Positions 56,083-64,000 of a stretch of DNA of 64,000 nucleotides are shown one piece after another. Where the stretch lies: assembly GCA_965200885.1 (NCBI GenBank), contig OZ241737.1:1860001-1924000 (forward strand), given 5' to 3'. Below the pieces are notes generated by a model. The model did no database searches. It was not told where the DNA came from and saw only the letters and a list, made by a program, of their open reading frames with translations. Numbering within the stretch: the stretch's first letter is position 1; every line of letters begins with the position of its first letter. Position numbers and translations under genes: made by a program. Source of the stretch: MPNP01 sp026710155 (lineage in GTDB: Bacteria; Pseudomonadota; Alphaproteobacteria; Rhodobacterales; Rhodobacteraceae).

Positions 56083-57555
56083 CTAAGTCCCACAGAAGGT
56101 TTTGGTGACGACTTCATTCATTTCAGGTGTCGTTTCAAATTCCTCATACCCTTCCTTTTGAGTATATGGAGACTTGAGCATTTCTACCATGGTGTTGAAT
56201 CTATCAAAATTTCCTTCTACCCCTTCAACAATGGCTTTTTCGATTTGATGGTTTCGAGGTATGTAGGCAGGATTGGCCTTTTGCATTGACAGAAGTCGTT
56301 CACTTTCCGATGCCTTTTCCCTGTTTAACCTTTCCAACCAAATAGGTATCCATTCAAGTATCGGATTAGGTGAAACGGCAAAGTTTTCAAAATGGCAAGA
56401 TTGTAGTTTTCTTGCAGGGACTGTTGATAATGTTCTGAAAGTAAGGGTGAAATCTGCTTCTGCCCTTTCGAGAATATTCAAGAAGCTGGTAATAAATTCA
56501 AAATCCTCGTTTGCAGGATTTTCCATACCAAGTTTTTTCCCGAAGATTGATAACCAGTTGTCAAGATAAAGTTGGGGAAACCGATTAATAATATCCGTAA
56601 CCGTCTTGATTGCAGTTTCCTTATCTTCTTCAAGGATTGGTATCAGTGTTGTTGCAAATTGGGCCAGATTCCAATGGGCAATCATTGGTTGGTTGGAATA
56701 GGCGTATCGACCATTTTGATCTATGGAGCTGAAGACTTTTGCTGCCTGAAAGCGGTCCATGAAAGCGCAGGGCCCGAAATCTATGGTTTCACAGGACAGG
56801 GAACTGTTGTCCGTGTTCATAACCCCATGAATAAATCCAACAGCCATCCATTTCGAGATAAGTTTGGCTTGCCCCTCAACAACCTGCACAAGCAATGATA
56901 GCAGAGGATTTTCGTTTTTTTTCAGTTCGGGATAGTTACGGTCAATCAGATAGTTGGCCAATATTTTCAGGGCCTCGTGATCTTCTCTGGCATAAAAATA
57001 CTGGAAGGTTCCAACCCGAATATGGCTTCGGGCTACTCTGGTTAAAATACCACCAGGGTAGGTTCTTTCCCGAAAAACCCTTTCTCCCGTTGATACAACC
57101 GACAGTGTTCTGGTTGAGGGTATGCCCAGATTGTGCATTGCCTCGGAAACAATATATTCCCTGATGACGGGGCCAAGCCAGGCTCTCCCATCGCCATTGC
57201 GTGAAAATGGTGTTGGCCCCGAACCTTTCAATTGCAAATCATAAAGGTGCCCTGACTTGTTTCTGATCTCACCAAGAAGTATTGCTCTGCCATCTCCAAG
57301 CGAGGGAACCCATCCACCGAATTGATGGCCCGCATAGGCAAGGGCAATCGGTTTGGAATTTTCAGGTACCCGATTGCCGGCAAAAACTTCAATTGCTTGT
57401 TCCGTTGCAAGCCGGGATGGGTCCAAATCCAGTTCGGCAGCCAATTCAGAATTAAGCTTAATCAACTTGGGCCTTGATACCCTAGTTGGTGGTAATCTTG
57501 CATAGAATCTCTCCGGTAAGGAGGAATAACTGTTTTCAAAAGGAAAGATATCCAT
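56083..57555 (-). CDS. selO: SelO/YdiU-family protein adenylyltransferase
   Basis: Pseudokinase-fold enzyme that AMPylates proteins under oxidative stress. 490 residues. YAGHQFGGWVPSLGDGRA, LQLKGSGPTPFSRNGDGRA, REYIVSEAMHNLGIPSTR and HGVMNTDNSSLSCETIDFGP (metal-binding Asn/Asp) are all present. The usual selenocysteine/cysteine near the C-terminus is matched by a terminal FCGT. Stand-alone gene. Confidence 0.92.
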   Translation of the reverse strand: MDIFPFENSYSSLPERFYARLPPTRVSRPKLIKLNSELAAELDLDPSRLATEQAIEVFAGNRVPENSKPIALAYAGHQFGGWVPSLGDGRAILLGEIRNKSGHLYDLQLKGSGPTPFSRNGDGRAWLGPVIREYIVSEAMHNLGIPSTRTLSVVSTGERVFRERTYPGGILTRVARSHIRVGTFQYFYAREDHEALKILANYLIDRNYPELKKNENPLLSLLVQVVEGQAKLISKWMAVGFIHGVMNTDNSSLSCETIDFGPCAFMDRFQAAKVFSSIDQNGRYAYSNQPMIAHWNLAQFATTLIPILEEDKETAIKTVTDIINRFPQLYLDNWLSIFGKKLGMENPANEDFEFITSFLNILERAEADFTLTFRTLSTVPARKLQSCHFENFAVSPNPILEWIPIWLERLNREKASESERLLSMQKANPAYIPRNHQIEKAIVEGVEGNFDRFNTMVEMLKSPYTQKEGYEEFETTPEMNEVVTKTFCGT

Positions 57556-57586
57556 CTCGTAAAATTCTCCTTACCAGTATCCTGAA

Positions 57587-58531
57587 TCAGGGCAAGAGAC
57601 GAAGTCTTTCCATCAGAAGTTCAAAAAACCTGTCACTGTCCACCTTGCCAATGAAAAGAGCATTGGGATTTCGATCGGTTACATCCCACCAATCGGCAAC
57701 AGTCATACCTCTGGTCAACTCGGATTCGGTTTCGATTTCCACGTTAACAAATCGGCCTTCAAAAATTTCTGGCTCCAGCAGATATGCAATGACACAGGGG
57801 TCATGCAGGGGCGCTCCATCCAAACCATATTTCTCCTTGTCAAACCGCTCGAAGAAAGTTGTCAAATTGGCAACTTCCTTGCCGGTTCGATTGCCTATAT
57901 TCCTAACTTTATCCATTCTGGTTTTGGTTGTTAATACCTGGTGAGTAACATCAAGTGGAAGCATGGTTATGGGAATACCTGACGAAAACACCTTTTTGGC
58001 AGCTTCTGGATCCACGTAAATGTTGAATTCGGCAGTGGGGGTTACATTGCCCACTTCAAAATAGGCTCCACCCATCAAAATGATTTCCTGAATCCTTTCA
58101 ACAATATCCGGGGCCTGAATCATGGCTTGGGCTATGTTGGTCAATGGACCAAGAGGACATAGCGAAATGGTACTGGGATTATTTTCCCTAAGGGTTTCAA
58201 TTATGAAATCTACACCATGCTTGTCTTCAAGTGGAATAGATGGTTCAGTCAACTCCATTCCATCCAGGCCGGTTTTGCCATGCACTTCTTCAGCCGTTAC
58301 CAATTCTCTGCCTAGGGGGGTTGAACAACCGGCATAAACGGGAATGTCTTTCCTACCAGATAGTTCAACTATAATCCTGCTGTTTTTTTCGGTGAGTTCC
58401 AATGGAACATTTCCGGCCACGGCAGTAATGCCCACAACCTCAAGTTCCTTACTTGCAAGGGCCATCAATATGGCAACTGCATCATCCTGTCCGGGATCAG
58501 TATCAATAATTATCTTTCGCTTGATGTTCAT
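57587..58531 (-). CDS. Nucleoside hydrolase (IunH family)
   Basis: Splits ribonucleosides to ribose and base. 314 residues. The Ca-binding N-terminus is IIIDTDPGQDDAVAIL; the other Ca ligand is the Asp of GAPLHDPCVIAYL; PLGPLTNIAQA and ILMGGAYFEVGNVTPTAEFN complete the fold. Whether it prefers pyrimidine or purine nucleosides cannot be told. Confidence 0.94.
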   Translation of the reverse strand: MNIKRKIIIDTDPGQDDAVAILMALASKELEVVGITAVAGNVPLELTEKNSRIIVELSGRKDIPVYAGCSTPLGRELVTAEEVHGKTGLDGMELTEPSIPLEDKHGVDFIIETLRENNPSTISLCPLGPLTNIAQAMIQAPDIVERIQEIILMGGAYFEVGNVTPTAEFNIYVDPEAAKKVFSSGIPITMLPLDVTHQVLTTKTRMDKVRNIGNRTGKEVANLTTFFERFDKEKYGLDGAPLHDPCVIAYLLEPEIFEGRFVNVEIETESELTRGMTVADWWDVTDRNPNALFIGKVDSDRFFELLMERLRLLP

Positions 58532-58555
58532 TTAAGTTCCTCTTTTCAACTCGCT

Positions 58556-59305
58556 TCAGCGGGTTTCAACCGAAGTACGATCTATCCTTGTCTTGATGGC
58601 ATTCTTGAGTGCAGCTTCAGGGTCAACTGAAATGCATCTTGAGATTTTGACCATATTATACAGGATTTCGCCCATGAGCAGAAAATTTATATACCTGCTA
58701 TCCTTGGATTTTGCTGGGCAGAGTTTTCTCATAATATTTTTAACCTCCCCAATATTAGCCCTCAATTCCTTACGATCATTGATCGCCGGATTTACAGACT
58801 GATACCATTTCTTGGCCAAATGCAAAGCAGGTAGTCGGCTTTTCTTCAAACTATCGGAATTTTTACCGTCTCGATGCTTCTGTTCGATTTTCTTGATATT
58901 TTCCCAGTTGATTATCTGATCCTCGACCGTTTTGATATTATGATTGTGTGCGAATACATGGGGGTGCCTTCTAATCATTTTATCAGCAATCCCATCAACG
59001 ACTGAATAGAAATTGAAATACTTGTCTTCACTGGCAAGATGGGATAAAAAAACGATTCCGAACAACAGATCCCCAAGTTCTTCCCTCAAGGAATTGACAT
59101 TATTTGATTCAATAGCCTCTACGACCTCGTAGGCTTCTTCTATGACATTTGAAACCAGTGATTGATAATCCTGTTCAAGATCCCATGCACAACCATTGTC
59201 CTTGTCTCTCAATCGTCTCATGATTTCCAGCAGTCTTGTGATGCCATTACCTCTATCGTTGCAAATATCCAAACTTGCCTGATAATCCTCTGATGCCTTG
59301 TCCAT
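58556..59305 (-). CDS. mazG: MazG nucleoside triphosphate pyrophosphohydrolase
   Basis: House-cleaning NTPase. 249 residues, two MazG domains. The first has CAWDLEQDYQSL and the EExxE...ExxD set in EEAYEVVEAIE...REELGDLLF. The second (about 165-245) has lost the acidic set: where EEEIGDLLFALVNLAR is usual it reads LLMGEILYNMVKISR. So only the first domain should bind metal. A nucleoside hydrolase gene follows after 24 bases. Confidence 0.92.
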   Translation of the reverse strand: MDKASEDYQASLDICNDRGNGITRLLEIMRRLRDKDNGCAWDLEQDYQSLVSNVIEEAYEVVEAIESNNVNSLREELGDLLFGIVFLSHLASEDKYFNFYSVVDGIADKMIRRHPHVFAHNHNIKTVEDQIINWENIKKIEQKHRDGKNSDSLKKSRLPALHLAKKWYQSVNPAINDRKELRANIGEVKNIMRKLCPAKSKDSRYINFLLMGEILYNMVKISRCISVDPEAALKNAIKTRIDRTSVETR

Positions 59306-59495
59306 GTTTTTTCCTTGTAGAATGGTTAAAGATTTTCAAAAAATAAAAACGAAATCCAGCATAATCCCATCTTTAATCAGAGTGGTGAAACTTCGAGTAT
59401 ATTAGTAATAATCCAAATGTGAGACAAAGCGTCACAGATTAATTTTGTTCAAATCTCATGTATAAGGGAAATTGTTAAGGGCACCTCTATTTAAT

Positions 59496-59660
59496 GGGGA
59501 TTATATACTTGTTTCCCCAACCCCTGATTTCAACCATTCTTCTTTGACAGAAATCTCCAGTCCTTCTTTGGCGGTTGCTTCGTTATTGCCTTTGCAATAT
59601 TTTAAGGTGAGTCCTTGATGATGGGAAACTCCTCGCAGTATTTGGCTGGTTCTTCTGACT
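59496..59660 (+). repeat. Left end of a third TIR element (matches 28326-28490)
   Basis: Starts with an exact GGGGATTATATACTTG (59496-59511) and then follows the left end of the 28-kb element for about 165 bases: GTGAGTCCTTGATGATGGGA and GGCGGTTGC are identical. It contains the relic of the same small ORF (EEFPIIKDSP). I find no matching right end in the window. The hsdS cassette at 59754 sits just inside it. Confidence 0.65.
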
Positions 59661-59753
59661 AATAATTGACCTCTGTATACTTTTTATTTTACAGATGGGA
59701 GGAATAAAAGTCAAGTGCTGAAAATGATTTGGGCGCAAATCAATCATTGTTTT

Positions 59754-60341
59754 CGGGATTGCATACTTGGATATGCAAGGCTTGACAATCAATCCACCAG
59801 TTTACCGCGTTAATACTCAAACTGCTTCTGCCTCAATTCGATTTCCCTCGCCAATTCCTCCCGGCAATCCAGTCGTCCAACAATTCTCCCCTGCTCCTCG
59901 ATGGAAGGGGGTGAAGGTATGGGAATGGTTTTCAGGTCTCTGATGTACACATGGGGAACACCGGCACCTTTTTTCAAATTGTGAATGTATTCCCGCCTCT
60001 TTTTCAAAAACAAATACAGGTATTTTTGCAACAGAATGGAATCGTCGGCATGGATTGAAAGGGAACCGGACAGCCAGACGGGAATTGCCCGGGAATCAGC
60101 GAAACCTGCATGCGCTCCCGATCCGGCGGCGGCCACCACCTTCCCCTCCCGGTTGGACCCATTGTGGAAACATGCGGGCTTCCCTCCCCCCTGCACCAAC
60201 CGGAACATCTCGTTCGACAACATCCTTCCGCGCGACCGGGGTTCCCCTTTTGAACTCTGCGACATCCCCAGGTTCCATCAGGCGGTATTATCCGGATCGG
60301 GAGGAAAATTGCAACCCTGCATATCCAAGTATGTAATCCTG
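59754..60341. mobile_element. hsdS cassette element 2 (588 bp, 8-bp target duplication)
   Basis: Inverted ends: CGGGATTGCATACTTGGATA and onward on the left; on the right, the complement starts CAGGATTACATACTTGGATA. About 22 of 24 bases match. ATTGTTTT lies immediately outside both (59746-59753, 60342-60349), a clean 8-bp target duplication. The cargo is again one hsdS target-recognition half. The DNA just inside the right end (GCAATTTTCCTCCCGATCCG on the minus strand) is shared with element 1, whereas the recognition domain differs. It inserted next to a broken toxin-antitoxin pair. Confidence 0.85.
59789..60278 (-). pseudogene. Type I restriction specificity subunit (HsdS), single-TRD half, broken
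   Basis: Starts MEPGDVAEFKRGTPVARKD; after a frame change near 60190 (G-rich run) it continues GKVVAAAGSGAHAGF, IPVWLSGSLSIHADDSIL, LKKGAGVPHVYIRDLKTIPI and the helix EELAREIELRQKQFEY. There a TAC has become TAA (59810); beyond it the expected last residues to TGA at 59789 remain. The recognition domain differs from element 1 but both flanking segments are alike. Two breaks mean this copy is dead as written. Confidence 0.75.
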
Positions 60342-60396
60342 ATTGTTTTGGTCGATTTTGACCTTATAATACATACCCTCAAATTGGAGGAATCAA

Positions 60397-60634
60397 ATGA
60401 GCCTTGATGAACTGGATGTACCACACCTTGTTGATAAAGCCAGGCAGAAAAAAAGTGGTTTTAAAACCGAAGCCAAAAACTTGCAACGATGGTGGTTTTA
60501 CGGAAAAGGATGCCGAAAGATTGGCCGAACAAAATCCTGAAATCGCTTCATTACTTCGAGATCCCGAAACCATTCAGGCTTTGAAAGACGCTTATTCTGA
60601 TCAGGATTTACGAATTGCCGATGAGTACAATTGA
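60397..60634 (+). pseudogene. Putative antitoxin, frameshifted
   Basis: ATG at 60397 with GGAGG six bases upstream reads MSLDELDVPHLVDKARQKKS; the frame then shifts and ends ERLAEQNPEIASLLRDPETI and AYSDQDLRIADEY at 60634. Small, charged and overlapping the toxin-like ORF by 14 bases, as antitoxins do. The family is not certain. Confidence 0.45.
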
Positions 60635-60970
60635 CGGTCCCAAAAGAAAACATGGCAAGAAAGTTCGAAAACCTTAAGAAAACCAACGTCCAAAGCGACC
60701 AAGAATAGTTAAGACCACGAAAAACTATGACAAGAATTTTAAACTTGTCCAACGAAAATGGTCCCGACTTCATTCCGATGTTTCAGAATTTCTGGCATGC
60801 ATGAAAAATAGAAAAAAACCTACTGCAAAATATAAAGTGTATCAATTGAAGGGTTATAGAAGGGGCACTTGGGATGTCCATATCAAAGGTGACCTGGTTT
60901 TGCTTTATACCCTCATGACAACCATGTAACATTGGTTGCCATCGGGTCGTATAATCAATTGAAGATCTAA
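60621..60970 (+). pseudogene. YafQ/RelE-like toxin, broken
   Basis: From ATG at 60621 the frame holds a TAA at 60675, then reads NYDKNFKLVQRKWSRLHSD, YKVYQLKGYRRGTWDVHIKG and DLVLLYT. A one-base shift follows, and HDNHVTLVAIGSYNQLKI ends at 60970. D.H.KGDLLL.Y and the final L.A.GSH..L are the RelE/YafQ endoribonuclease pattern. Inactive as written. Confidence 0.6.
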
Positions 60971-61185
60971 TGATTTTAATTCAAAGAGAACTGCTTGCAG
61001 GGGATTTTTTACCATTACCCCGCCATTCAGTTAAGACAAAAAAAGGTGTTACTTTTCCGGCAACAGGAAACAGTCACCAGCCCTGAACAGCTGGCCCTTC
61101 TCCATGTTGTTGCACTCATGGATCTCGCTGATGCGCGACCCGTTGGTGAAGGCATTGCATTTCGGTCAGTTGTAACGGATGGTCT

Positions 61186-61566
61186 TCAGGAAGCGGCCAA
61201 CAAAACGGCAATGACAATCGCGGAAGCGGCAATGATCACGCCAATAAGCCAGCGGGTGTTGGCGGTGTCCCGCTTGGCCATCTCGGTGTCCCGCTTGGCC
61301 ATTTCGGTGTCCCGTTTGGCCATCTCCTCTCGAAACAGGGCACTGTCCTCCCGGAGCTTGGCAAATTCGGTGTCCCGCCTGGCATTGTCCTCCCTCATGC
61401 CGGCGGTTGCTTCACCCATCTTCGCCTCAAGCTTGGCATTGTCTTCGCCCATCTTGGCCTCAAGGAGTTTCCAACCCCGGTCATAACTCTCAGATATCGT
61501 GTTCATCCGTTCCTCCAACACCGAAAGCCTGCGGTCAAGATCAATGGTTTTTTCAGGCTCCGGCAT
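61186..61566 (-). CDS. Coiled-coil protein with C-terminal membrane helix, copy 1
   Basis: About 126 residues from MPEPEKTIDL (ATG 61566; an in-frame ATG lies at 61602). KTIDLDRRLSVLEERMNTI opens a long charged coiled coil with near-repeats (LEAKMGED, MREDNARRD) and three tandem copies of MAKRDTE. The membrane helix is LIGVIIAASAIVIAVLLAA. Resembles DUF1640-type proteins. A paralogue lies at 62717 with an IS5 element between. Confidence 0.6.
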   Translation of the reverse strand: MPEPEKTIDLDRRLSVLEERMNTISESYDRGWKLLEAKMGEDNAKLEAKMGEATAGMREDNARRDTEFAKLREDSALFREEMAKRDTEMAKRDTEMAKRDTANTRWLIGVIIAASAIVIAVLLAAS

Positions 61567-61714
61567 GACCGTTACAATATATGACCGGCACCGATTTGGC
61601 AAGTGGTATTTCCAGGATTGTTTTTTATTTCAGCGAATGGGGTACAGGGTTCTCCCCGCCATTGGGATTTTCATTAAGATTCACTTAAGACTTCATCATT
61701 TGTAAGAATTTGAA

Positions 61715-62658
61715 TCATAATTCACGATTGTACTGATTCCATTCCTGTTTCCTCCATCACACGGGCAATCCCACGCATCGGAAACCGGCAGGCTGCCAGC
61801 GTCACCCACCCTTCCGAACTTGCCATTGTTCTCTCATGATCCCTGGACAGGTGACGGCATCTTCCCATCCAGGCAAAGGTTTGTTCCACAACCCAACGTC
61901 GGGGAAGGACTTCAAAACCCTTGCCGTCCTTCGCTTTCCCGACGATGTCAAGATCAACACCGGCATCCGGTTCCTTCAGCGTCTTTGCCAGCCTGGGGCC
62001 GGCATGTCCGCCGTCAGCCCGGAGCCTGGTGATCCCCGGAGCCTTGGCAAGAGCCCCTTGAACAACCCCGGGAGCTCCATCACGGTCCTGAACCGAGGCC
62101 GGATGGACCACAATCCCCACCGGGGAACCTTCAACATCCGTCACGACATGACGCTTCCTCCCCTTGATCTTCCTGCCGGCATCATGGCCTCGCGGACCGC
62201 CACATGCGGTGGTCTTGACACCCCGGCTGTCGATGATGCCGGCACCAGGGCCGGGGGAACGCCCGACAAGATGGCGGGCACATTCCTGCAAGCGCTGCAA
62301 CATGCGGGTCAGGACACCGGATTTCGACCAGGCATGAAAACAGTTCCGGACCGTGGAAAAAGGAGGATGGGCATCGGGAAGCGCACGCCACTGGCATCCG
62401 GTGCCGGGAAGGTGTTGCATGGCATCGGCAATCCGCCGCAAATCGGTCGTGCGGGGCCTTCCCCCACACCCCTGCTCCGGCAACAATGGTTCAATCAACT
62501 CCCATTCACAATCTGTCAGGTTGCAGTGCAGTGTTTGTCCGCCCATGTTTCTTCATGGCGGCTTGGTTGCAGCTCATGGTTTTCCTCCGTGTTCAGGGAT
62601 GAAACAGGGGATCATGCATGACTCCGAACCAGGTCGCTTTCAACTTTCCTGAATTATG
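61715..62658 (-). mobile_element. IS5-family insertion sequence
   Basis: Short inverted ends CATAATTCA (61716-61724) and its complement (62650-62658) frame the transposase. The exact ends and target duplication are not certain. GC-rich with an intact ORF, so probably recent. It lies between the two coiled-coil paralogues. Confidence 0.65.
61722..62546 (-). CDS. IS5-family transposase
   Basis: 274 residues. DDE residues in AGIIDSRGVKT, RLRADGGHAG and RRWVVEQTFAWMGRCRHLSRD, where the E of the Y-R-E block follows the usual spacing. The N-terminal DUF4096 region (LTDCEWELIEPLLP, GCQWRALPDAHPP) is present. Full length; could be active. Confidence 0.92.
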   Translation of the reverse strand: MGGQTLHCNLTDCEWELIEPLLPEQGCGGRPRTTDLRRIADAMQHLPGTGCQWRALPDAHPPFSTVRNCFHAWSKSGVLTRMLQRLQECARHLVGRSPGPGAGIIDSRGVKTTACGGPRGHDAGRKIKGRKRHVVTDVEGSPVGIVVHPASVQDRDGAPGVVQGALAKAPGITRLRADGGHAGPRLAKTLKEPDAGVDLDIVGKAKDGKGFEVLPRRWVVEQTFAWMGRCRHLSRDHERTMASSEGWVTLAACRFPMRGIARVMEETGMESVQS

Positions 62659-62716
62659 GAACAAACTCTAACTATCCCTTTGCTGGGTCCTTGCAGGGAA
62701 TTGTCGATGGGAAGGG

Positions 62717-63079
62717 TCAGACCAGCAGGCTGATGATTGTTCCACCAATACCCAGGATCACGACAACGATTCCGAACGCCACGGCATAAACCTGGATGGA
62801 CATGTTCCTGTCACGCTTGGCACTGTCCTCACGGAGCTTGGCAAATTCGGTGTCCCGCCTGGCATTGTCCTCCCCCATCTTGGCCTCAAGCTTGGCATTG
62901 GCTTCGCCCAACTTGGCCTCAAGCTTGGCACTGTCCTCCCTCATGCCAGCGGTTGCTTCACCCATTTTGGCCTCCAGGAGTTTCCAGCCCCGGTCATAGC
63001 TTTCAGATATCGTGTTCATCCGTTCCTCCAGTACCGAAAGCCTGCGGTCAAGATCGATGGTTTTATCAGGCTCCGGCAT
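62717..63079 (-). CDS. Coiled-coil protein with C-terminal membrane helix, copy 2
   Basis: About 120 residues from MPEPDKTIDL; the same frame is open upstream to 63175. Nearly identical to copy 1 over KTIDLDRRLSVLEERMNTI and YDRGWKLLEAKMGE, then a different count of LEAK repeats (AKLEAKLGEANAKLEAKMG) and another membrane helix (VYAVAFGIVVVILGIGGTII). The upstream DNA is also shared, where copy 1 has a stop in place of a Ser codon, arguing that translation starts at MPEP. Confidence 0.6.
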   Translation of the reverse strand: MPEPDKTIDLDRRLSVLEERMNTISESYDRGWKLLEAKMGEATAGMREDSAKLEAKLGEANAKLEAKMGEDNARRDTEFAKLREDSAKRDRNMSIQVYAVAFGIVVVILGIGGTIISLLV

Positions 63080-63321
63080 GACCGTTACAATATATCCCCG
63101 GCACCGATTTGGCAAGTGGTATTTCCAGGATTGTTTTTTATTTGAGTGAATGGGGTGCAGGGTTCTCCCCGCCATTCGGGAAAATACAAAAAACCGGATA
63201 GTCCGATCAGGAAAAATGGGAACTTCCTGACCACTCCACGTCGAATACCTTCAGGCACTGTTCTTTTCGGTAGGAGTCTTTTTCATTATGTCGTATGGAA
63301 GTACTTGCCTTTCGTCTGGAT

Positions 63322-63585
63322 TTAGGGCCACCTAGCCCATAATTGGCGCTGTTGCCATGGGAACCCCCCATGTTGTTGCAGCTCTTGGCCGAGTTGCAGC
63401 CACACCTGTACTCCCTCCCGTGTTCGCACTCCATCAGGGGGCCATCTCTTTCTGGGATCAATGTGCCGGTGCACACGATACCCGGCAACCTCATCCCTTG
63501 AAGGGGCAACGGCCTCGGTCAGGGACTGCATCAACTCCTCGCCGAATTTCGTCATTTTCCTTCCATCTCGTTCATCTTCACTCAA
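63322..63585 (-). pseudogene. HTH-type antitoxin/regulator N-terminal relic, copy 2
   Basis: GRKMTKFGEELMQSLTEAVA then RVHRHIDPRK, matching the relic at 8464-8580 and the N-terminal tail of HigA/NadS-like regulators. The residues after it do not form the HTH domain, so the gene is cut or deleted internally. Confidence 0.45.
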
Positions 63586-63625
63586 CCTCCGGGCCGAAAT
63601 GATCCTGAATCACTCATAATCTTGA

Positions 63626-64000
63626 CTAAGTGAACGTTTGGCGGTCCTGTTTATCACTCAGCCAATCAGGCTTGTTGCTTTCAAACTCTTCATTCTTGTG
63701 ACGTCTGTTCATGGCGATCCAGACCGAAAAGGCTTGCCTATCCCTTTTTGCGGAATTATTCAGCTTATCAATCATCACTTCTGCATCGACAATTGCATTG
63801 AGTACCTCGTCGGGTTGGAAACTTATTGCAGGATCGTAATCTGCCTCATGACGCAATTCCTGGAGGGTCACAAAATATACGGCAAAGTTCCTTATTGTTT
63901 CAGGGAACCTATCCATAACCGGCTTGCGCTTGCATTGGTTCTTGGCATAACCATGTTCGACGGCCCGATAGGCCTGGTTCCAGGCATGGCTACTCCTGTC
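63626..64000 (-). CDS. HEPN-like protein, C-terminal part (runs off the window)
   Basis: The frame is open to base 64000, so the start lies outside. The visible 124 residues include WNQAYRAVEHGYAKNQ, FAVYFVTLQELRHEADYDP and IVDAEVMIDKLNN. The helical pattern and R.EADYDP resemble HEPN-fold proteins, often found with nucleotidyltransferases in toxin or defence loci. Tentative family assignment; the frame itself is convincing. Confidence 0.5.
   Translation of the reverse strand, partial: DRSSHAWNQAYRAVEHGYAKNQCKRKPVMDRFPETIRNFAVYFVTLQELRHEADYDPAISFQPDEVLNAIVDAEVMIDKLNNSAKRDRQAFSVWIAMNRRHKNEEFESNKPDWLSDKQDRQTFT

Overview
The window looks like chromosomal DNA of a moderately AT-rich alphaproteobacterium. 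The pointers are the mreB-leuA order, the alphaproteobacterial-type Fur without C-terminal CxxC pairs, the Entner-Doudoroff pair edd-eda, a compact protocatechuate pca operon and the cofactor/valine-degradation gene set. Core genes are open and tightly packed. Between them lie GC-rich, heavily decayed accessory patches, so the genome seems to be collecting and eroding mobile DNA. No species can be named from the sequence alone.

Layout. 1-2.2 kb: mreB (partial) and leuA, the latter preceded by a leucine-rich leader peptide and hairpins (an attenuator). 2.2-3.5 kb: decayed mobile DNA ending in a 679-bp hsdS cassette with 25-bp terminal inverted repeats and an 8-bp target duplication. 3.5-8.2 kb: a secreted MORN-repeat protein, an unknown protein and nadE. 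8.2-9.6 kb: IS630 and IS66 relics. 9.8-15.9 kb: gltX, gcvT-gcvH-gcvP and tRNA-Ala(CGC). 16.2-21.9 kb: pcaC-H-G-I-J-F-B. 22-27 kb: a fatty-acid-hydroxylase-family membrane enzyme, an ISNCY element, an M48 lipoprotein protease and a Gfo/Idh oxidoreductase. 27.1-30.8 kb: a two-gene PARIS-like defence locus (DUF4435 plus an AAA/ABC ATPase) split by a 2.2-kb element that shares its ends with the hsdS cassettes. 31-36 kb: an RND efflux pair. 36.3-46 kb: eda-edd, a short-chain dehydrogenase, a PLP decarboxylase and a valine-degradation operon. 46-47.5 kb: a second copy of the secreted protein seen inside the 2.2-kb element, out of frame at a run of nine C. 47.7-59.3 kb: housekeeping genes (CBS protein, coaD, cyclophilin, DUF3179, tyrS, anmK, eno, fur, selO, nucleoside hydrolase, mazG) and a frameshifted Abi gene. 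59.5-64 kb: a second hsdS cassette with its own 8-bp target duplication, a broken toxin-antitoxin pair, duplicated coiled-coil membrane proteins around an IS5 element, and a HEPN-like fragment.

Metabolically, the pca operon (protocatechuate to acetyl-CoA and succinyl-CoA), the valine operon (isobutyryl-CoA to propionyl-CoA), Entner-Doudoroff and the glycine cleavage system describe a heterotroph living on aromatics, amino acids and sugars.

The most unusual content is the family of elements ending in GGGGATTATATACTTG-like repeats. Two copies carry a single target-recognition half of a type I restriction specificity subunit, both with perfect 8-bp target duplications and no transposase. A larger relative has inserted into a defence gene. 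Many accessory genes here (hsdS x2, PARIS, Abi, toxin-antitoxin) are defence genes in decay, and several breaks fall at homopolymer runs, which could mean phase variation or assembly error.
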